A stretch of 64,000 nucleotides of DNA, from the NCBI RefSeq assembly GCF_014651675.1, contig NZ_BMXI01000010.1:124001-188000 (forward strand). Reading direction: 5' to 3'. Position numbers and translations under genes: made by a program. Positions within the stretch are counted from its first letter, which is position 1. The number at the start of each line of letters is the position of its first letter. The DNA is from Roseibacillus persicicus (GTDB lineage: Bacteria; Verrucomicrobiota; Verrucomicrobiia; Verrucomicrobiales; Akkermansiaceae). Below the pieces are notes generated by a model. The model saw nothing but the letters and a program-made list of their open reading frames with translations, ran no database searches and was not told where the DNA came from. Of this stretch, positions 46,771 through 56,942 are shown in pieces.

Positions 46771-47457
46771 ATGAGCACCACCAAACCAGATACCAGTTGG
46801 CTCGGTCTCGTGCTGCCCTTTGCCGATACCGCTGCACCGGTCGGGGGCTACGCGCATTCCTACGGGTTGGAAGGGCTGGTTCAAGATGGGGCGGTGAGAA
46901 CCTTGGAGGAGTTTCGCCTGTTCCTGCGCCGCGACGTGTGGGCCTCCCTGCAGAAGGTCGATCTTCCTCTCATGGAGCTGACCTACGCTGCGGCAGAGTG
47001 CGAAGACTGGAGCGAAGTGCGAGCTATTGATGAGCTGGCGTGGGCGCTGCGTCCGACGCGGCAATTGCGGGAGGCAGCAGGCAAAGTGGGGCGCCAGCAG
47101 TGGCGGCTTTTTCAAAGAACGTGGGGCAAGGATGAGGAAGAACCGGATTGCTTTACAAGCTATCAAGCACCGGTGGTTGCGGGGGTGGTTTTTTCGGCAC
47201 GCGGAGTTCCCTGTGAGGGTGGGGTTCGCATTCTGGCCTACCAAACCTATTCCGCCCTGTTGCAATCGGCGCTCAAGCTCCTGCCGGTGGGGCCCATGGC
47301 GGTGCAGGAATTGCTCCATGAGATGATGCTTTTGTTAGAAAGCCGCGAACAGGATTCGAGGCCGGTGCGGAAGGAGGATTTGGGAACTTTTAATCCCTTG
47401 TGGGATATCGCGGCCAGTCGCCATGAACGGGCGGAGGCGCGACTCTTTTTATCATGA
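46771..47457 (+). CDS. ureF: Urease accessory protein UreF
   Basis: The all-helical 228-residue product joins UreD and UreG during nickel insertion. Typical starts and segments are seen: [56 protein letters not shown] and the [12 protein letters not shown] end. The ATG at 46771 was chosen because the frame upstream overlaps ureE. It overlaps ureG by ATGA. Confidence 0.92.
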   Translation: MSTTKPDTSWLGLVLPFADTAAPVGGYAHSYGLEGLVQDGAVRTLEEFRLFLRRDVWASLQKVDLPLMELTYAAAECEDWSEVRAIDELAWALRPTRQLREAAGKVGRQQWRLFQRTWGKDEEEPDCFTSYQAPVVAGVVFSARGVPCEGGVRILAYQTYSALLQSALKLLPVGPMAVQELLHEMMLLLESREQDSRPVRKEDLGTFNPLWDIAASRHERAEARLFLS

Positions 47458-48071
47458 AAAAGAAAGCAGTGAGAGTGGGCATCGGAGGACCGGTAGGTTC
47501 GGGGAAATCGACCCTTTGTCTGGAGCTTTGCCGTCGCTATGGCGAAAGCAAGAACATGGCGGTGATCACCAATGATATCTACACTCGAGAGGATGCGCGC
47601 ATGTTGATTCGGGAGGGTGCCTTGCCCGAGGAACGAATCGTCGGAGTGGAGACCGGGGGCTGTCCGCACACTGCCATTCGCGATGATATTTCCATGAACC
47701 TCGATGCGGTGGAAGAGCTGGAAAAGCGACTTAAGGGATTGGAGTTGATTTTGATTGAAAGCGGAGGGGACAACCTGACCGCGACCTTTTCGCCCGAGTT
47801 GGTGGACATCTTCATCTACGTGATTGATGTCACCGAGGGCGATGACATTCCGCGCAAGGGTGGGCCGGCCATCGCAGGTTCCGATTTGCTCCTGGTCAAC
47901 AAGGTGACGCTCGCACCCTATGTGGGGGCCAATGTCGAGCAGATGAAGGCAGACTGTCTATCCAAGCGAGGCGAACGGCCCTTTATTTTTTCCGATCTGA
48001 AAGCGGGCGAGGGGAAGGAAGCGCTCTTCAACTGGTTCGATCGCGAGGTTCTCTTTACTGATGTCGGGTAG
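47454..48071 (+). CDS. ureG: Urease accessory GTPase UreG
   Basis: The 205-residue SIMIBI GTPase has the P-loop [19 protein letters not shown], the nickel-binding CPH in [31 protein letters not shown] and a late [13 protein letters not shown] segment. It supplies the GTP-driven step of nickel delivery. It overlaps ureD by 11 bases. Confidence 0.97.
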   Translation: MKKKAVRVGIGGPVGSGKSTLCLELCRRYGESKNMAVITNDIYTREDARMLIREGALPEERIVGVETGGCPHTAIRDDISMNLDAVEELEKRLKGLELILIESGGDNLTATFSPELVDIFIYVIDVTEGDDIPRKGGPAIAGSDLLLVNKVTLAPYVGANVEQMKADCLSKRGERPFIFSDLKAGEGKEALFNWFDREVLFTDVG

Positions 48072-48879
48072 TATCCAGAGCGCGATGGACTTGCGCTTTC
48101 GTCACGACGAGTCGCGTGACGTCACCATCTTGGCCGAACGGCGGGCAGGGGGATTGTGCCATGTGAGCAAGCCGTATTGGAATGGGCGGACCCTCGCCCT
48201 GCATTTGGTAAATCCCACGGCGGGGATTTTCGGAGGGGATGAATTGCAGATGCGGATCGAGGTCGAAAAGAACGCGCGGGCGACGCTGAGTTGCCCGAGC
48301 GCGAACCGCTTTCACGCGATGAGAAATGCCTCCGCACGCATCGAGCAGGACTTTGTCGTGGGCGAAGGGGCGTGGTTGGACTTTCGGCCCGAGTGGGTCA
48401 TCCCGCAGCAGGGTAGCGAGGTGGAGTTGAACACGCGCATCGAGGTGGCGGAGGGTGGACGGTTGGTCTTCGGCGACCTGCTGGCCCCGGGTCGCGTCGC
48501 GCATGGCGAGGGGCTGGACTTCCGGTTTTTCGGCACTCGCTTCGAGCTCCGGGTGGGTGGTCGTCTGGTGGTGCAAGAGCGGATGGAACTCGAGCCTTCT
48601 CGAGGAGCGTGGCCTTTCGAAGTTTCCGGTTGGAAGCATTGCTTCTATGGTGCTTGGTGGCTGGTCAATTGCCCTTTGGGAGCGGAAGAAATTGCTCGCA
48701 TCGAAAGCCTACAAAATGAGGGCCTGAAAATCGGGGTGAGTGAACTGGATGACCAGGTGATGGTGATACGCTTGTTGGCGGCACGGAGCTTGCTGCTGAA
48801 GACGTCCAGCGAAGCTTTGCGTGAAGAGCTTGCCTTGCTTTTTCCATTGCTTTCGAGGGAGGAACGGTTGTTAACTTGA
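48061..48879 (+). CDS. ureD: Urease accessory protein UreD
   Basis: The 272-residue product has the UreD beta-sheet pattern with [60 protein letters not shown] and [13 protein letters not shown]. Placing ureD last, after ureG, differs from the Klebsiella order but occurs elsewhere. The short His-rich membrane protein follows after 7 bases. Confidence 0.93.
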   Translation: MSGSIQSAMDLRFRHDESRDVTILAERRAGGLCHVSKPYWNGRTLALHLVNPTAGIFGGDELQMRIEVEKNARATLSCPSANRFHAMRNASARIEQDFVVGEGAWLDFRPEWVIPQQGSEVELNTRIEVAEGGRLVFGDLLAPGRVAHGEGLDFRFFGTRFELRVGGRLVVQERMELEPSRGAWPFEVSGWKHCFYGAWWLVNCPLGAEEIARIESLQNEGLKIGVSELDDQVMVIRLLAARSLLLKTSSEALREELALLFPLLSREERLLT

Positions 48880-48886
48880 ACCACAA

Positions 48887-49087
48887 ATGAATAAAATGTT
48901 TTCAAAAATCAGCGTCGGAGTGATGAGTTTGCAAATGGCCTTGGTAACTGTAGCCAGCGCCCACCCTGGACCTGCAGGTCACACCCATGATGACGAGTGG
49001 CCTTTTGGGGCTGTTGCTTTATTGGGTGTTGCGATGGGGGTTGTCGTCGTGTTCGGCGTTCGATTGGCCATGAGTAAGAAAGGGTAA
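48887..49087 (+). CDS. Small His-rich exported membrane protein
   Basis: The 66-residue product starts with MNKMFSKISVGVMSLQMALVTVASA, a likely signal peptide. After cleavage the chain would begin HPGPAGHTHDDEW, which has three His and two Asp close together, then one membrane helix (FGAVALLGVAMGVVVVFGVRLAM). The His-rich start recalls HupE/UreJ metal transporters, though only one helix is present. Its place directly after ureD suggests nickel binding at the outer face of the inner membrane. This is inference; no family was recognised. Confidence 0.6.
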   Translation: MNKMFSKISVGVMSLQMALVTVASAHPGPAGHTHDDEWPFGAVALLGVAMGVVVVFGVRLAMSKKG

Positions 49088-49203
49088 GGTCGCTTCGACC
49101 TTTTCTGGATGTGAGCACCACCGCTTGGAGGGCGGGGTAGACTGTCCCTCGTCGGTTGGCGACGAGTGATCCAGCCAATGGTTCCAAACCTGTCGCATCC
49201 AAG

Positions 49204-50169
49204 ATGAAAAAGAATATTTCCGCGCAAATCCTGTTCCGAGCGGTGATCGGGTTCGCAGGGTTCGCCTCCTTGCTCGCTGCCGACGAGGCAAAGCCGCAAC
49301 CCCTTTGGAAAAAGGGCATTTACCACGAGTCGGTTCCGGAGCCGACGAACGAGAACGTGCGTTATGGCCCCGAGCATCGCAACGTCCTGGATTTCTGGAA
49401 AGCTCCTTCCGATAAGCCGACCCCGGTCGTGATCTCGATTCATGGCGGGGGCTGGAACGGGGGAGACAAGGTGCAGTTGCATAGCTTCGTCGATTCCGCC
49501 AAGCTCTTGGAATCGGGGATCTCAGTAGCCGCGATCAACTATCGTTTGATCAAGCACTGCCGCGACCTGGACCCTCCGGTGCAAGGACCGCTTTCAGATG
49601 CGGCGCGCGCGGTGCAGTTCATTCGCAGTCGGGCGGAGGACTGGAATATCGACAAGACCCGCATCGCGGCCACCGGTGGTTCGGCGGGGGCCTGCACCAG
49701 TCTCTGGCTGGCCTATCACGATGACCTCGCGGATCCGACTGCCCGGGACCCGGTCGCCCGGGAGTCCACCCGCTTGATGTGTGTGGCCGCCATCCGCGCA
49801 CAAACCACTCTCGATCCCAAGCAGATGAAAAGCTGGATTCCAAACAGCAAGTATGGCGCGCACGCCTTTGGTCTGGAGGGTTTCGAAAAGTTTCTCGCCG
49901 AGCGGGACCGGTTGCTTCCGGTTATCAATCAGTATTCCCCGGTCGCGCTTTTGGATGCGGGGGACGCCGATACCTATTTGTTCTATCCCATTGTTCCCCC
50001 GGCGGGGAAAGTGGAAAGGGACCCAACCCACTCGGCAGTCTTTGGGGTTGAGCTCCAGAAACACTGTTTGGAAAAAGGAGTTCCTTGCGAGCTGGTCTAC
50101 CCCGGCGCTCCCGAGGTCAGGCACGAAGACGCAACCGCATATCTCATCGACCGGCTCAAATCGAAGTGA
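49204..50169 (+). CDS. Secreted alpha/beta-hydrolase (BD-FAE/carboxylesterase-like)
   Basis: The 321-residue product has a signal peptide (about residues 1-26) and an alpha/beta-hydrolase fold with oxyanion motif HGGGWNGGDK, nucleophile region ATGGSAGACTSLWLA (GxSxG) and late Asp/His candidates (LVYPGAPEVRHED). It fits secreted esterases that remove acetyl or other groups from polysaccharides. It is convergent with the sulfatase gene and may belong functionally to the glycan cluster. Confidence 0.82.
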   Translation: MKKNISAQILFRAVIGFAGFASLLAADEAKPQPLWKKGIYHESVPEPTNENVRYGPEHRNVLDFWKAPSDKPTPVVISIHGGGWNGGDKVQLHSFVDSAKLLESGISVAAINYRLIKHCRDLDPPVQGPLSDAARAVQFIRSRAEDWNIDKTRIAATGGSAGACTSLWLAYHDDLADPTARDPVARESTRLMCVAAIRAQTTLDPKQMKSWIPNSKYGAHAFGLEGFEKFLAERDRLLPVINQYSPVALLDAGDADTYLFYPIVPPAGKVERDPTHSAVFGVELQKHCLEKGVPCELVYPGAPEVRHEDATAYLIDRLKSK

Positions 50170-50204
50170 GCAGACTCTGTTAGGATTCTTGAGGGTGTCA
50201 GGGT

Positions 50205-53201
50205 TCAGTTCTGATTACTCGCTTCCCAAGCTTCGAAGAGAGCCCGAAGCTCCGCCTTCAGGGCGATGATTTCGGGATCGTTGCTACTCGCCTGATTGGA
50301 GCTCTCTGATGGGTCAGTCGCGAGATTGATGAGTCCTTCTCGCCCCAGCAGTCTCGGATTGAAGGTGATTTGTGAGGTTGTGATGTTGATCCCTTTGTCG
50401 GAGAAAAGAAGCTTCCAGTCGCCCCGTCTAACCGCCCAGTAGTCGTTGAACCGCCAGAAGAGTGTCCGGTCTGTTTTCAGGATGGGCCGGTTTTCCCGCA
50501 GGGGGCTCAAGAGGGGAAAACCGCGTAGTTGGGGAGCTTCTTCCACGCCAGCTGCCTCCAACAGGGTGGGGACCACATCCAACGTGGAGACGATCTCGTC
50601 ATAGACCTGGTTGGCGGGCAGGACCTCAGGCCAGCTCATGAGCATGGGCACCCGAATGCCTCCCTCGAACATATTGTATTTCGAGCCGGAAAGCGGTTGG
50701 TTGTTGGCTCCAGTCAAGGCTTCGCCACCGTTGTCGGAGAAATAGACGATGAGCGTGTTGTTCAATTGGCCGGTGCTTTCCAGCGAATCTAACAAACGTC
50801 CGATCTGGTCATCAAAGGCCTTCAAGTGGGCGCGGTAATACTTGCGCATATCCGCATCAGAGATTGGTCCGATGGGAGCTGGTCTACTATATTCGTAGTA
50901 GTAGGTGTTGTAGTTGGCAGGGTTGCCGGGCACGTTGGTTGTTGGGTCGTAGATGGGGAGTTCCGCTACGCCTACCTCGTCGAGGTAGCTCTTGGGAACC
51001 TGGTGGATCAGAGCGTGCACCGAGGCGTGGGAGAGGTAGAGGAAGAAGGGTTCGCTCTCCGCTTCTTGCTCTTCCACAAAGTCGATGGCGCGATCCGTGA
51101 ATTCTTGCGTCTGCCAGATCCCGTCAGCGAGGGTCTCGTAGTTGGTGGGGGCCTCGCTGTTGAGAAACTGTCCCAGGTGGGCGCTGGCCTCACCCGGCCA
51201 AGCTGGGATTGAAGAGTCGGTAATGGCTTGGGAGTGGAGGAAGAAGTCGTGGGCGTGGGCGTTGAAGCCGAAGAACTCGTCAAAACCATGGTTGCCAGGA
51301 TACTCGCGGCCTGTTGGGTAGAAGAGGTTCTGGCCAAAGTCGTTCTTGCCAATCATGGCCGTGGTGTATCCGGCTTCGTCCAAGTATTCCGCGAGATGTT
51401 TGGAAGTGGCGGGCAGCCCGGGGACCCATCCGCCGGACGGATCCCATTCGTTCTGATATCTTCCTGTTAGGAATCCGGTGCGAGAGGGACTGCAGACCGG
51501 GCTGGTGGTGTATGCTTGGGTGAAGCGAACACCGCTGGCCGCGATTCGGTCTAGATTGGGAGTGGCGATATCCGGTTGAGAATGCGCGTAGGCCGAGAGA
51601 TCAGCGTAACCGTGGTCGTCTCCTACGATCATCACGATGTTGGGCTTCACGGGAGAGCCTTTGGTTGCTGTGACTTGATAGAATCCACGCTCCGCAGGTG
51701 GTGTGCTGTCGGTGAGAGAGAGTTTGCTGTCGAAGGGGAGGGGGGAACGGCTGTCGACGGTGGTGGAGGTGTGCGAGGACTCGAGATCGGATAGTCTTTG
51801 GAGCTCATAGCCACGTAACTTCTTACCCGTGACCACCGTGCTGACGCCGTCGTCGGTGACCTCAATCGAATCAACCTGCAGATAGTCGTTCGCGTTTCCG
51901 CGGTCGGTCCCCGCTTCCGCTTCTTCCAAGTCGCTCGAACCATCACCGTCGGTGTCGTGATTGCTGGTTCGGATTTCCTCAATGGCTTCCTTATCCAGCA
52001 GTCCCTGATAGATGCGAAGGTCATCAACGAACCCGTCAAAGGGGCGGTCTAGCGCACGGGATCGACCTGCGACCAAATCGTTGGCGAGGCTTTCCCCTGG
52101 GGTCACGGCGCCGAAGTCTTCCAGCAATCCATCGACGAAGAGTTGAATACTCCCGAGGGTATTCGCGTGCGTCACGGTGAGGTGGTGCCATTTATCGTCA
52201 GTGAGAAGTGAGCGCGAAAAGAGGGTCTTGCTTCCAACGGTGAAGGCAACCCGTTCGCCCACGAGGGAAACCCCCATCCCACCGTTGCCATTCGAAGCAT
52301 CAAGCAGGACGCTGCCGTCTCTCCAACTCAGTGTGGTTCCCTCTGTCCCCAGCTCCGGGGTGCGAAACCAGAAAGACAGCGAGTAGCTAATCGGGAGTTC
52401 CATGGGAATGGTGAGTCCTCCGTCTTGAGTCTGAAAAGACTGCCCGACCCCAAAGCCCGACCCATACGAGAGCTCCACATCGGGAATGGCGCCTGTTCCG
52501 GGAGCGAGCGAGTCTTCGCTATTGCCTTCCGCCTGGTAGGAGGCGAGCAAGGCAAGCGGAAGATCCAACTCACCCTCACGATAGGCGGTGAGGGTGACAT
52601 CATCGATGATGGTGTATTCATCCCGGTCGCCCGTATTGAGTAGCCGCAATTTTACGGAGTTCCCGATCCAAGGGCTTCCCGCCAGCACGGGATCGGAGAT
52701 GAAGGTGAGGTCCTGATAGGTGCCAGTTGCGGTCAGGTAGCGAAGGCTCGATAGCAATCGCCTGGAAAAGCCCGTGCTCGAATTGGGGTCTTCGATTGGG
52801 TTTCCATTGCTATCGACGACCTCCAGGATGCACTGCAGGGCGTCTTCACTGATATCCAGATTGAAACCAGATCGGGCGGCTAACTTGACGCTAAAGACGT
52901 CTCCTTCTGCCACAGTCCACTCAGCCGCTGGAATGGTCTGGGCGGGGTGGATGCGTGTTCCGGAGCCTTGATATCCATTGACGAAACCGCGCAAGCTGCC
53001 GCTCTTGGGGTTTGTGGGGAGCACCAGATCGATTGCGTCGGCTTCCGGAAAATAGCTTTCCCAAAAGGGCGTAGTCGCGAAGGAATTACTGTCCACATCT
53101 TCGAATCCACCATTCCGAACCGTAGGAGATATGAGGACGGTCTGAGCCAACGTCGCGGAGCTGAACGCGGATAGGAAGAGAGTCGTTGCGAGGGAGTTCA
53201 T
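50205..53201 (-). CDS. Multi-domain secreted sulfatase
   Basis: The 998-residue product has a signal peptide, a beta-rich N-terminal part, a LamG/concanavalin-like domain (about 230-410), a short linker with DTDGDGSSDLEEAEAG, a small FYQV-type module (about 445-520) and then a formylglycine-dependent sulfatase domain (NIVMIVGDDHGYADLSAYA, Cys570 in PVCSPSRTGFLTGRYQ, IGKNDFGQN, YFSDNGGEA). Cys570 must be converted to formylglycine. It should cleave sulfate esters from an extracellular polysaccharide. Its start overlaps the GH2 stop by ATGA. Confidence 0.93.
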   Translation of the reverse strand: MNSLATTLFLSAFSSATLAQTVLISPTVRNGGFEDVDSNSFATTPFWESYFPEADAIDLVLPTNPKSGSLRGFVNGYQGSGTRIHPAQTIPAAEWTVAEGDVFSVKLAARSGFNLDISEDALQCILEVVDSNGNPIEDPNSSTGFSRRLLSSLRYLTATGTYQDLTFISDPVLAGSPWIGNSVKLRLLNTGDRDEYTIIDDVTLTAYREGELDLPLALLASYQAEGNSEDSLAPGTGAIPDVELSYGSGFGVGQSFQTQDGGLTIPMELPISYSLSFWFRTPELGTEGTTLSWRDGSVLLDASNGNGGMGVSLVGERVAFTVGSKTLFSRSLLTDDKWHHLTVTHANTLGSIQLFVDGLLEDFGAVTPGESLANDLVAGRSRALDRPFDGFVDDLRIYQGLLDKEAIEEIRTSNHDTDGDGSSDLEEAEAGTDRGNANDYLQVDSIEVTDDGVSTVVTGKKLRGYELQRLSDLESSHTSTTVDSRSPLPFDSKLSLTDSTPPAERGFYQVTATKGSPVKPNIVMIVGDDHGYADLSAYAHSQPDIATPNLDRIAASGVRFTQAYTTSPVCSPSRTGFLTGRYQNEWDPSGGWVPGLPATSKHLAEYLDEAGYTTAMIGKNDFGQNLFYPTGREYPGNHGFDEFFGFNAHAHDFFLHSQAITDSSIPAWPGEASAHLGQFLNSEAPTNYETLADGIWQTQEFTDRAIDFVEEQEAESEPFFLYLSHASVHALIHQVPKSYLDEVGVAELPIYDPTTNVPGNPANYNTYYYEYSRPAPIGPISDADMRKYYRAHLKAFDDQIGRLLDSLESTGQLNNTLIVYFSDNGGEALTGANNQPLSGSKYNMFEGGIRVPMLMSWPEVLPANQVYDEIVSTLDVVPTLLEAAGVEEAPQLRGFPLLSPLRENRPILKTDRTLFWRFNDYWAVRRGDWKLLFSDKGINITTSQITFNPRLLGREGLINLATDPSESSNQASSNDPEIIALKAELRALFEAWEASNQN

Positions 53202-56200
53202 TGGTCGTTGATTTCTTTCTTGGGAAGGAGGGGTTCGAGGTCTGCGAGTGAGGAAAAGGGGCCATTGTGGCTATTGAGCACGCGAAGGCTGAGCGATTGG
53301 CCGGTGAAAGGCTTTGTGAAAACAAGAGGGAACTCGGTGGAATTGAGGGGGACGGTCGCCCTCGCCAACTCTTCCCCATCGGGTGATAGCGCGACCACCT
53401 CCTTGAGTTGGCCGTTGGGATTGCCATCCTGACGTTGGGTTAGAACGAGTCCTGCGAGAGTGACCTCATCGGCGAAGTGAAGCTTCAGGGTATGCGGGTG
53501 TGGCTGAGATTTTCGCGAAAATTCGGTGTGCCAGATCTTCTTGTTAGAGCCGTCTGTTAGGTGTTCGGCGGGAAAGTTGGGTTCGGCACTGGAGGCCGAA
53601 ATGGTGAGCCCGAGTTGCTGGGCCAGGGTGGGTTGCCTCAGGAGTTGGTAGACTGCGTCAGGAGTGAGTGAATGCTTGGGCTGGAAGTCTTCGCTCTCGA
53701 AGTAGCGGACCAAAGAGTGACGCAATTGGCGGGCGGCGGGGCGTTGGTCCAAGTCGCTTTTGAGGTCGAGTCCGCAGGCGAGCAATCGACCGCTTCCGAC
53801 TTGGGCCTCGAAGACGAAGCCCAGTCGTCGGGCAGTGAACCAATCATCGATGAGCTCCACCACCGGCTTGATCTCGGGATGGGCTTTAAGGATGAAGGGG
53901 CGAGCATTCTTCTGAATTTCCCACCATTGCCAGTTGGAGTGGGTGTCAGTCGGAAAGTAGCGGAAGGCTGGATGCTGCGGGTCGAGCGAAAGGCCGAGAG
54001 TATGGGGGGCTTGCCAAGTGGTGTAGGCCGTGTTCCAGAAAATCGGGGAGAAGCCCTGAAGAAGGGGGTGCTCGGGATCATCCCCGATTTGGTCTGCGGG
54101 GGGCATGAAAAAGACATCTTTGCCGTCGGCGAGGGCCCGCACGGTCTCTTCCCAGTTGTCGATGATCAAGGGCTCTTCGGCCTCGGCCAAGTTGGCGGGA
54201 TAGACAAAGAGATCCCAGCTGTTTGAAATTTCGGTGCCCGAAATCCCGACGGTGAAGGTGAGCTTGGTAGGGGCCTCCATTTCGCTGAGCGAGGTCTCCA
54301 TCGTTCCCAATTGATGCAGCTGATAGGGAGCCAGCGATTGCCTCGGGAGTTTGCCGGAAGAAAGAACCGCTTCTCCCTTCTTGAGAGTCCAGTAAGGTTG
54401 GCAATTGTTCAAGGGGAGGGGCGCAAAGTGTGAGAGCTCGAGTTCCGCAGTCAGTTTCTCATCGTTGCGAAAGACCATTTGGGGGAGGCGGGCGAGCGCC
54501 ACCGTAGGCTGGCAAAACTGGCGGAACTCTTGGGCGGTGACATAGGGCTTGGGGTCCCAAAAGACATCGACAACTCCGACCGGAGCCGTCCCTTGACCCG
54601 AGAAGTCCTGCAGTCCCAAAAGCTGGAAACCACCCAAGCCCGGGGTCCGGAGAGCGGCTTCGATATCGTGTTTGTATGCGAGGACCTGCAGACGTCCGGA
54701 GTCGTGCAAGAAGGTTTCCGCTTCCTCTCCCAAGCCATTCTTTTTCGCGAGGTCGCGAAAGATTTCATAGTTCTTGGATTTGAAAAATCCGTCGAATTTT
54801 TCGATGATCTTGAAGTCGGGGTAGGCGCACCATTGGCCTGACTCGTGGGCTACAATCGGTGCATCAGGCCGATTTCTAACAATCTGTGAAAAGTCGAAAG
54901 AGGTCGAGGGCGCGATGGCATTCAGTCGCGAACGCAAGCCCTCTCCCCATTGTTGAAGGCGGGGATTGGGGATGGAGTGAAAGTCTGAACCCGGCATCGC
55001 AGTCCAACCGGAGCCGGTAGTGTAGAGGCGTCGCTTGTCCTCTTGCTGCCACTTGGCCACCCATTGTTGCAACCATTTGGCATGGTTGGGGCCGTGCGGC
55101 TCGTTGCCGTGGGCAATGAGGAGGAAGCTGGGATGATTCCCAAAGTGCTCGATCATACGCGCGGTCTCCCGCTGTGACCACTCGTCGAGAGGGCGTCCGC
55201 TGCCGATGAAGGAATCGTTGTGTGACCAAGTGGAGACCTCCGGCTGGAGGTAGACTCCAACCTCGTCTGCTGCTTGGAAGGCCGCTTTGGGCGGACACCA
55301 GGAGTGAAACCGAATGTGGTTGAGCCCATATTCGCGGCAGGTTTCCATCACCTTTTTCCACGAAGGGAGATCTGTGGGGGGATGCCCGGTCTTGGGAAAG
55401 ATAGCGCAGTCCAGCGCCCCCCGGAGATAGAGCGGTCGTCCATTGATGGTGAAACCTCCGTTCTGAGAGGAGACTTCGCGAAACCCAAAAGTTTCCTTAT
55501 GAACGTCGATCGTTTTTTCCTCATTCAGGAGGGCTACGGAAACCTCGTAAAGTGCGGGATTGAATTCATCCCAAAGCTCGACTTTGCCTGAGAATTCGAG
55601 GTCAAGTTTAAGACTGAGTTCACCGTCCTCGTTGAGAGGAATATTTGCAACTTTCTTTGGCTCTTCCGTATTGTTCTTGGCGGTAACGGTTGTCACCACC
55701 TTCATGCCTTTCTCCGCGCGGCCCAGGATAGTGAGGGAAAAGCTCCCGTCGATTCTGGGGTCAACGCGAATCGTCTGAAGATGATTTTCGGGGATGAATT
55801 CCAGTTTGAGCTCGCCCACCACTCCATTCCAATTGCCTTGGGTGTGGTCGGTGACACTGTGCGCCGCGGTGCCGGGGTGAACAGGTTGGAGGCGGTTGTC
55901 GATGCGCAGAGTCAAGGAGTGCTCGCCCGGGGGAAGGTGTCCGAGTGAGAGTTCTTGGGGCGTGCCCAAGGCTTCTCCGGCGGCTTTCTTTTCGCCATCA
56001 ACCCAGACGGTGGTTTGCCAATGGGCTCGCTCGAGATGAAGGCGGTAGCTGCCTTTTTGATCGCTGGCAGGGACGGTGAAGGTTTTCTGATACCAGGCCG
56101 GACCGACGTAGTAGCGGGGAGGCTGGAGAAAGAAGGGGAACTTGAAGTTGTCAGCTGCCTGATACTCCGCAAACATCTCACGATAGATCCATCCGCCTCC

Positions 56201-56425
56201 TGTCCATCGGGTGTTAATGTTGGGAGGCTCTCCGAAACCCTGTGCCGTCATCATCCCTGGCAACTGGAGATGATCTTTGAAAGAGACTTTGCCGGGATCA
56301 GAGAGGTCTATTTCCCCGGCGGTGGGGAGATGGAACTTCCATTCACCCGCCAAGTCGATTTCTTGTGCTGGGATAGAAGTCAATGAGGCTGCTAGAGATG
56401 CGATAAGAGTAAGCGGGCGAAACAT
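53198..56425 (-). CDS. Glycoside hydrolase family 2 enzyme with C-terminal F5/8C-like domain
   Basis: The 1075-residue exported enzyme has a jelly-roll sugar-binding domain (about 20-215), an Ig-like domain and a TIM barrel. The predicted acid/base is Glu442 (LIAHGNEPHG) and the nucleophile Glu528 (VAHESGQW). The C-terminal 150 residues resemble a discoidin-type domain (SSAEPNFPAEHLTDGSN...HTLKLHFADEVTLAGLVLTQ). Family members are beta-galactosidases, beta-glucuronidases and mannosidases; the linkage cannot be read here. The ATG at 56425 starts the signal peptide. Confidence 0.9.
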   Translation of the reverse strand: MFRPLTLIASLAASLTSIPAQEIDLAGEWKFHLPTAGEIDLSDPGKVSFKDHLQLPGMMTAQGFGEPPNINTRWTGGGWIYREMFAEYQAADNFKFPFFLQPPRYYVGPAWYQKTFTVPASDQKGSYRLHLERAHWQTTVWVDGEKKAAGEALGTPQELSLGHLPPGEHSLTLRIDNRLQPVHPGTAAHSVTDHTQGNWNGVVGELKLEFIPENHLQTIRVDPRIDGSFSLTILGRAEKGMKVVTTVTAKNNTEEPKKVANIPLNEDGELSLKLDLEFSGKVELWDEFNPALYEVSVALLNEEKTIDVHKETFGFREVSSQNGGFTINGRPLYLRGALDCAIFPKTGHPPTDLPSWKKVMETCREYGLNHIRFHSWCPPKAAFQAADEVGVYLQPEVSTWSHNDSFIGSGRPLDEWSQRETARMIEHFGNHPSFLLIAHGNEPHGPNHAKWLQQWVAKWQQEDKRRLYTTGSGWTAMPGSDFHSIPNPRLQQWGEGLRSRLNAIAPSTSFDFSQIVRNRPDAPIVAHESGQWCAYPDFKIIEKFDGFFKSKNYEIFRDLAKKNGLGEEAETFLHDSGRLQVLAYKHDIEAALRTPGLGGFQLLGLQDFSGQGTAPVGVVDVFWDPKPYVTAQEFRQFCQPTVALARLPQMVFRNDEKLTAELELSHFAPLPLNNCQPYWTLKKGEAVLSSGKLPRQSLAPYQLHQLGTMETSLSEMEAPTKLTFTVGISGTEISNSWDLFVYPANLAEAEEPLIIDNWEETVRALADGKDVFFMPPADQIGDDPEHPLLQGFSPIFWNTAYTTWQAPHTLGLSLDPQHPAFRYFPTDTHSNWQWWEIQKNARPFILKAHPEIKPVVELIDDWFTARRLGFVFEAQVGSGRLLACGLDLKSDLDQRPAARQLRHSLVRYFESEDFQPKHSLTPDAVYQLLRQPTLAQQLGLTISASSAEPNFPAEHLTDGSNKKIWHTEFSRKSQPHPHTLKLHFADEVTLAGLVLTQRQDGNPNGQLKEVVALSPDGEELARATVPLNSTEFPLVFTKPFTGQSLSLRVLNSHNGPFSSLADLEPLLPKKEINDQ

Positions 56426-56429
56426 GGAG

Positions 56430-56939
56430 TTATTCTTCGAGAAGTTTGAGGGCTTCTTTGAGCGCTTTACCAAACTCGTTGCCCATCGAGGCGTCTTGCC
56501 AAGCCATCGTTCCATCCGGATTGAAGACTGCAGCGTGGGGCATTCCCTCGTGGTAGATTGGTAGCCAGCCGTGCTTGCGGACGATGATGCTGGGGTGAAT
56601 GCGTTCGAGCTCTTTAAGTATATCGGCGTCCTTTTGTTCGTTCTGACGGTGAATGAGGACGATGACCAGCTTGGTCTTGTCGCGTTCGGCCTTTTTCGCA
56701 ATGCGGTTGAGGTCCTTGAGACGGGCGAGGCAGTCTTGGTTCGTGATGCCAAATTCCTCAACGACTACGACGTGCCCGGCCAGCTTTTCTTTGTCGAGTT
56801 GTGGCCGTTTGTCCCCCTCAAGAGCCTCGCCCCAATTGACGGTCGAGATTGGGTGTTTGGTAATATCCTTTGGAATTTCAACTGCCGAGAGGGAAACCAT
56901 GGAAAGGAGAAGGCTGAGAATGAAGGGGAAAACTTTCAT
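56430..56939 (-). CDS. Secreted thioredoxin-like protein with single active-site cysteine
   Basis: The 169-residue product has a signal peptide and a thioredoxin-type fold (HVVVVEEFGITNQDCLARLKDL, KTKLVIVLIHRQ, MPHAAVFNPDGTMAWQD). The motif reads N67-Q-D-C70, so the first cysteine is missing and dithiol exchange is not possible. It sits between GH2 and SGNH genes with 3-4 base gaps, so it is part of the glycan operon. It may be a chaperone or monothiol protein. Confidence 0.75.
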   Translation of the reverse strand: MKVFPFILSLLLSMVSLSAVEIPKDITKHPISTVNWGEALEGDKRPQLDKEKLAGHVVVVEEFGITNQDCLARLKDLNRIAKKAERDKTKLVIVLIHRQNEQKDADILKELERIHPSIIVRKHGWLPIYHEGMPHAAVFNPDGTMAWQDASMGNEFGKALKEALKLLEE

Positions 56940-56942
56940 GAA

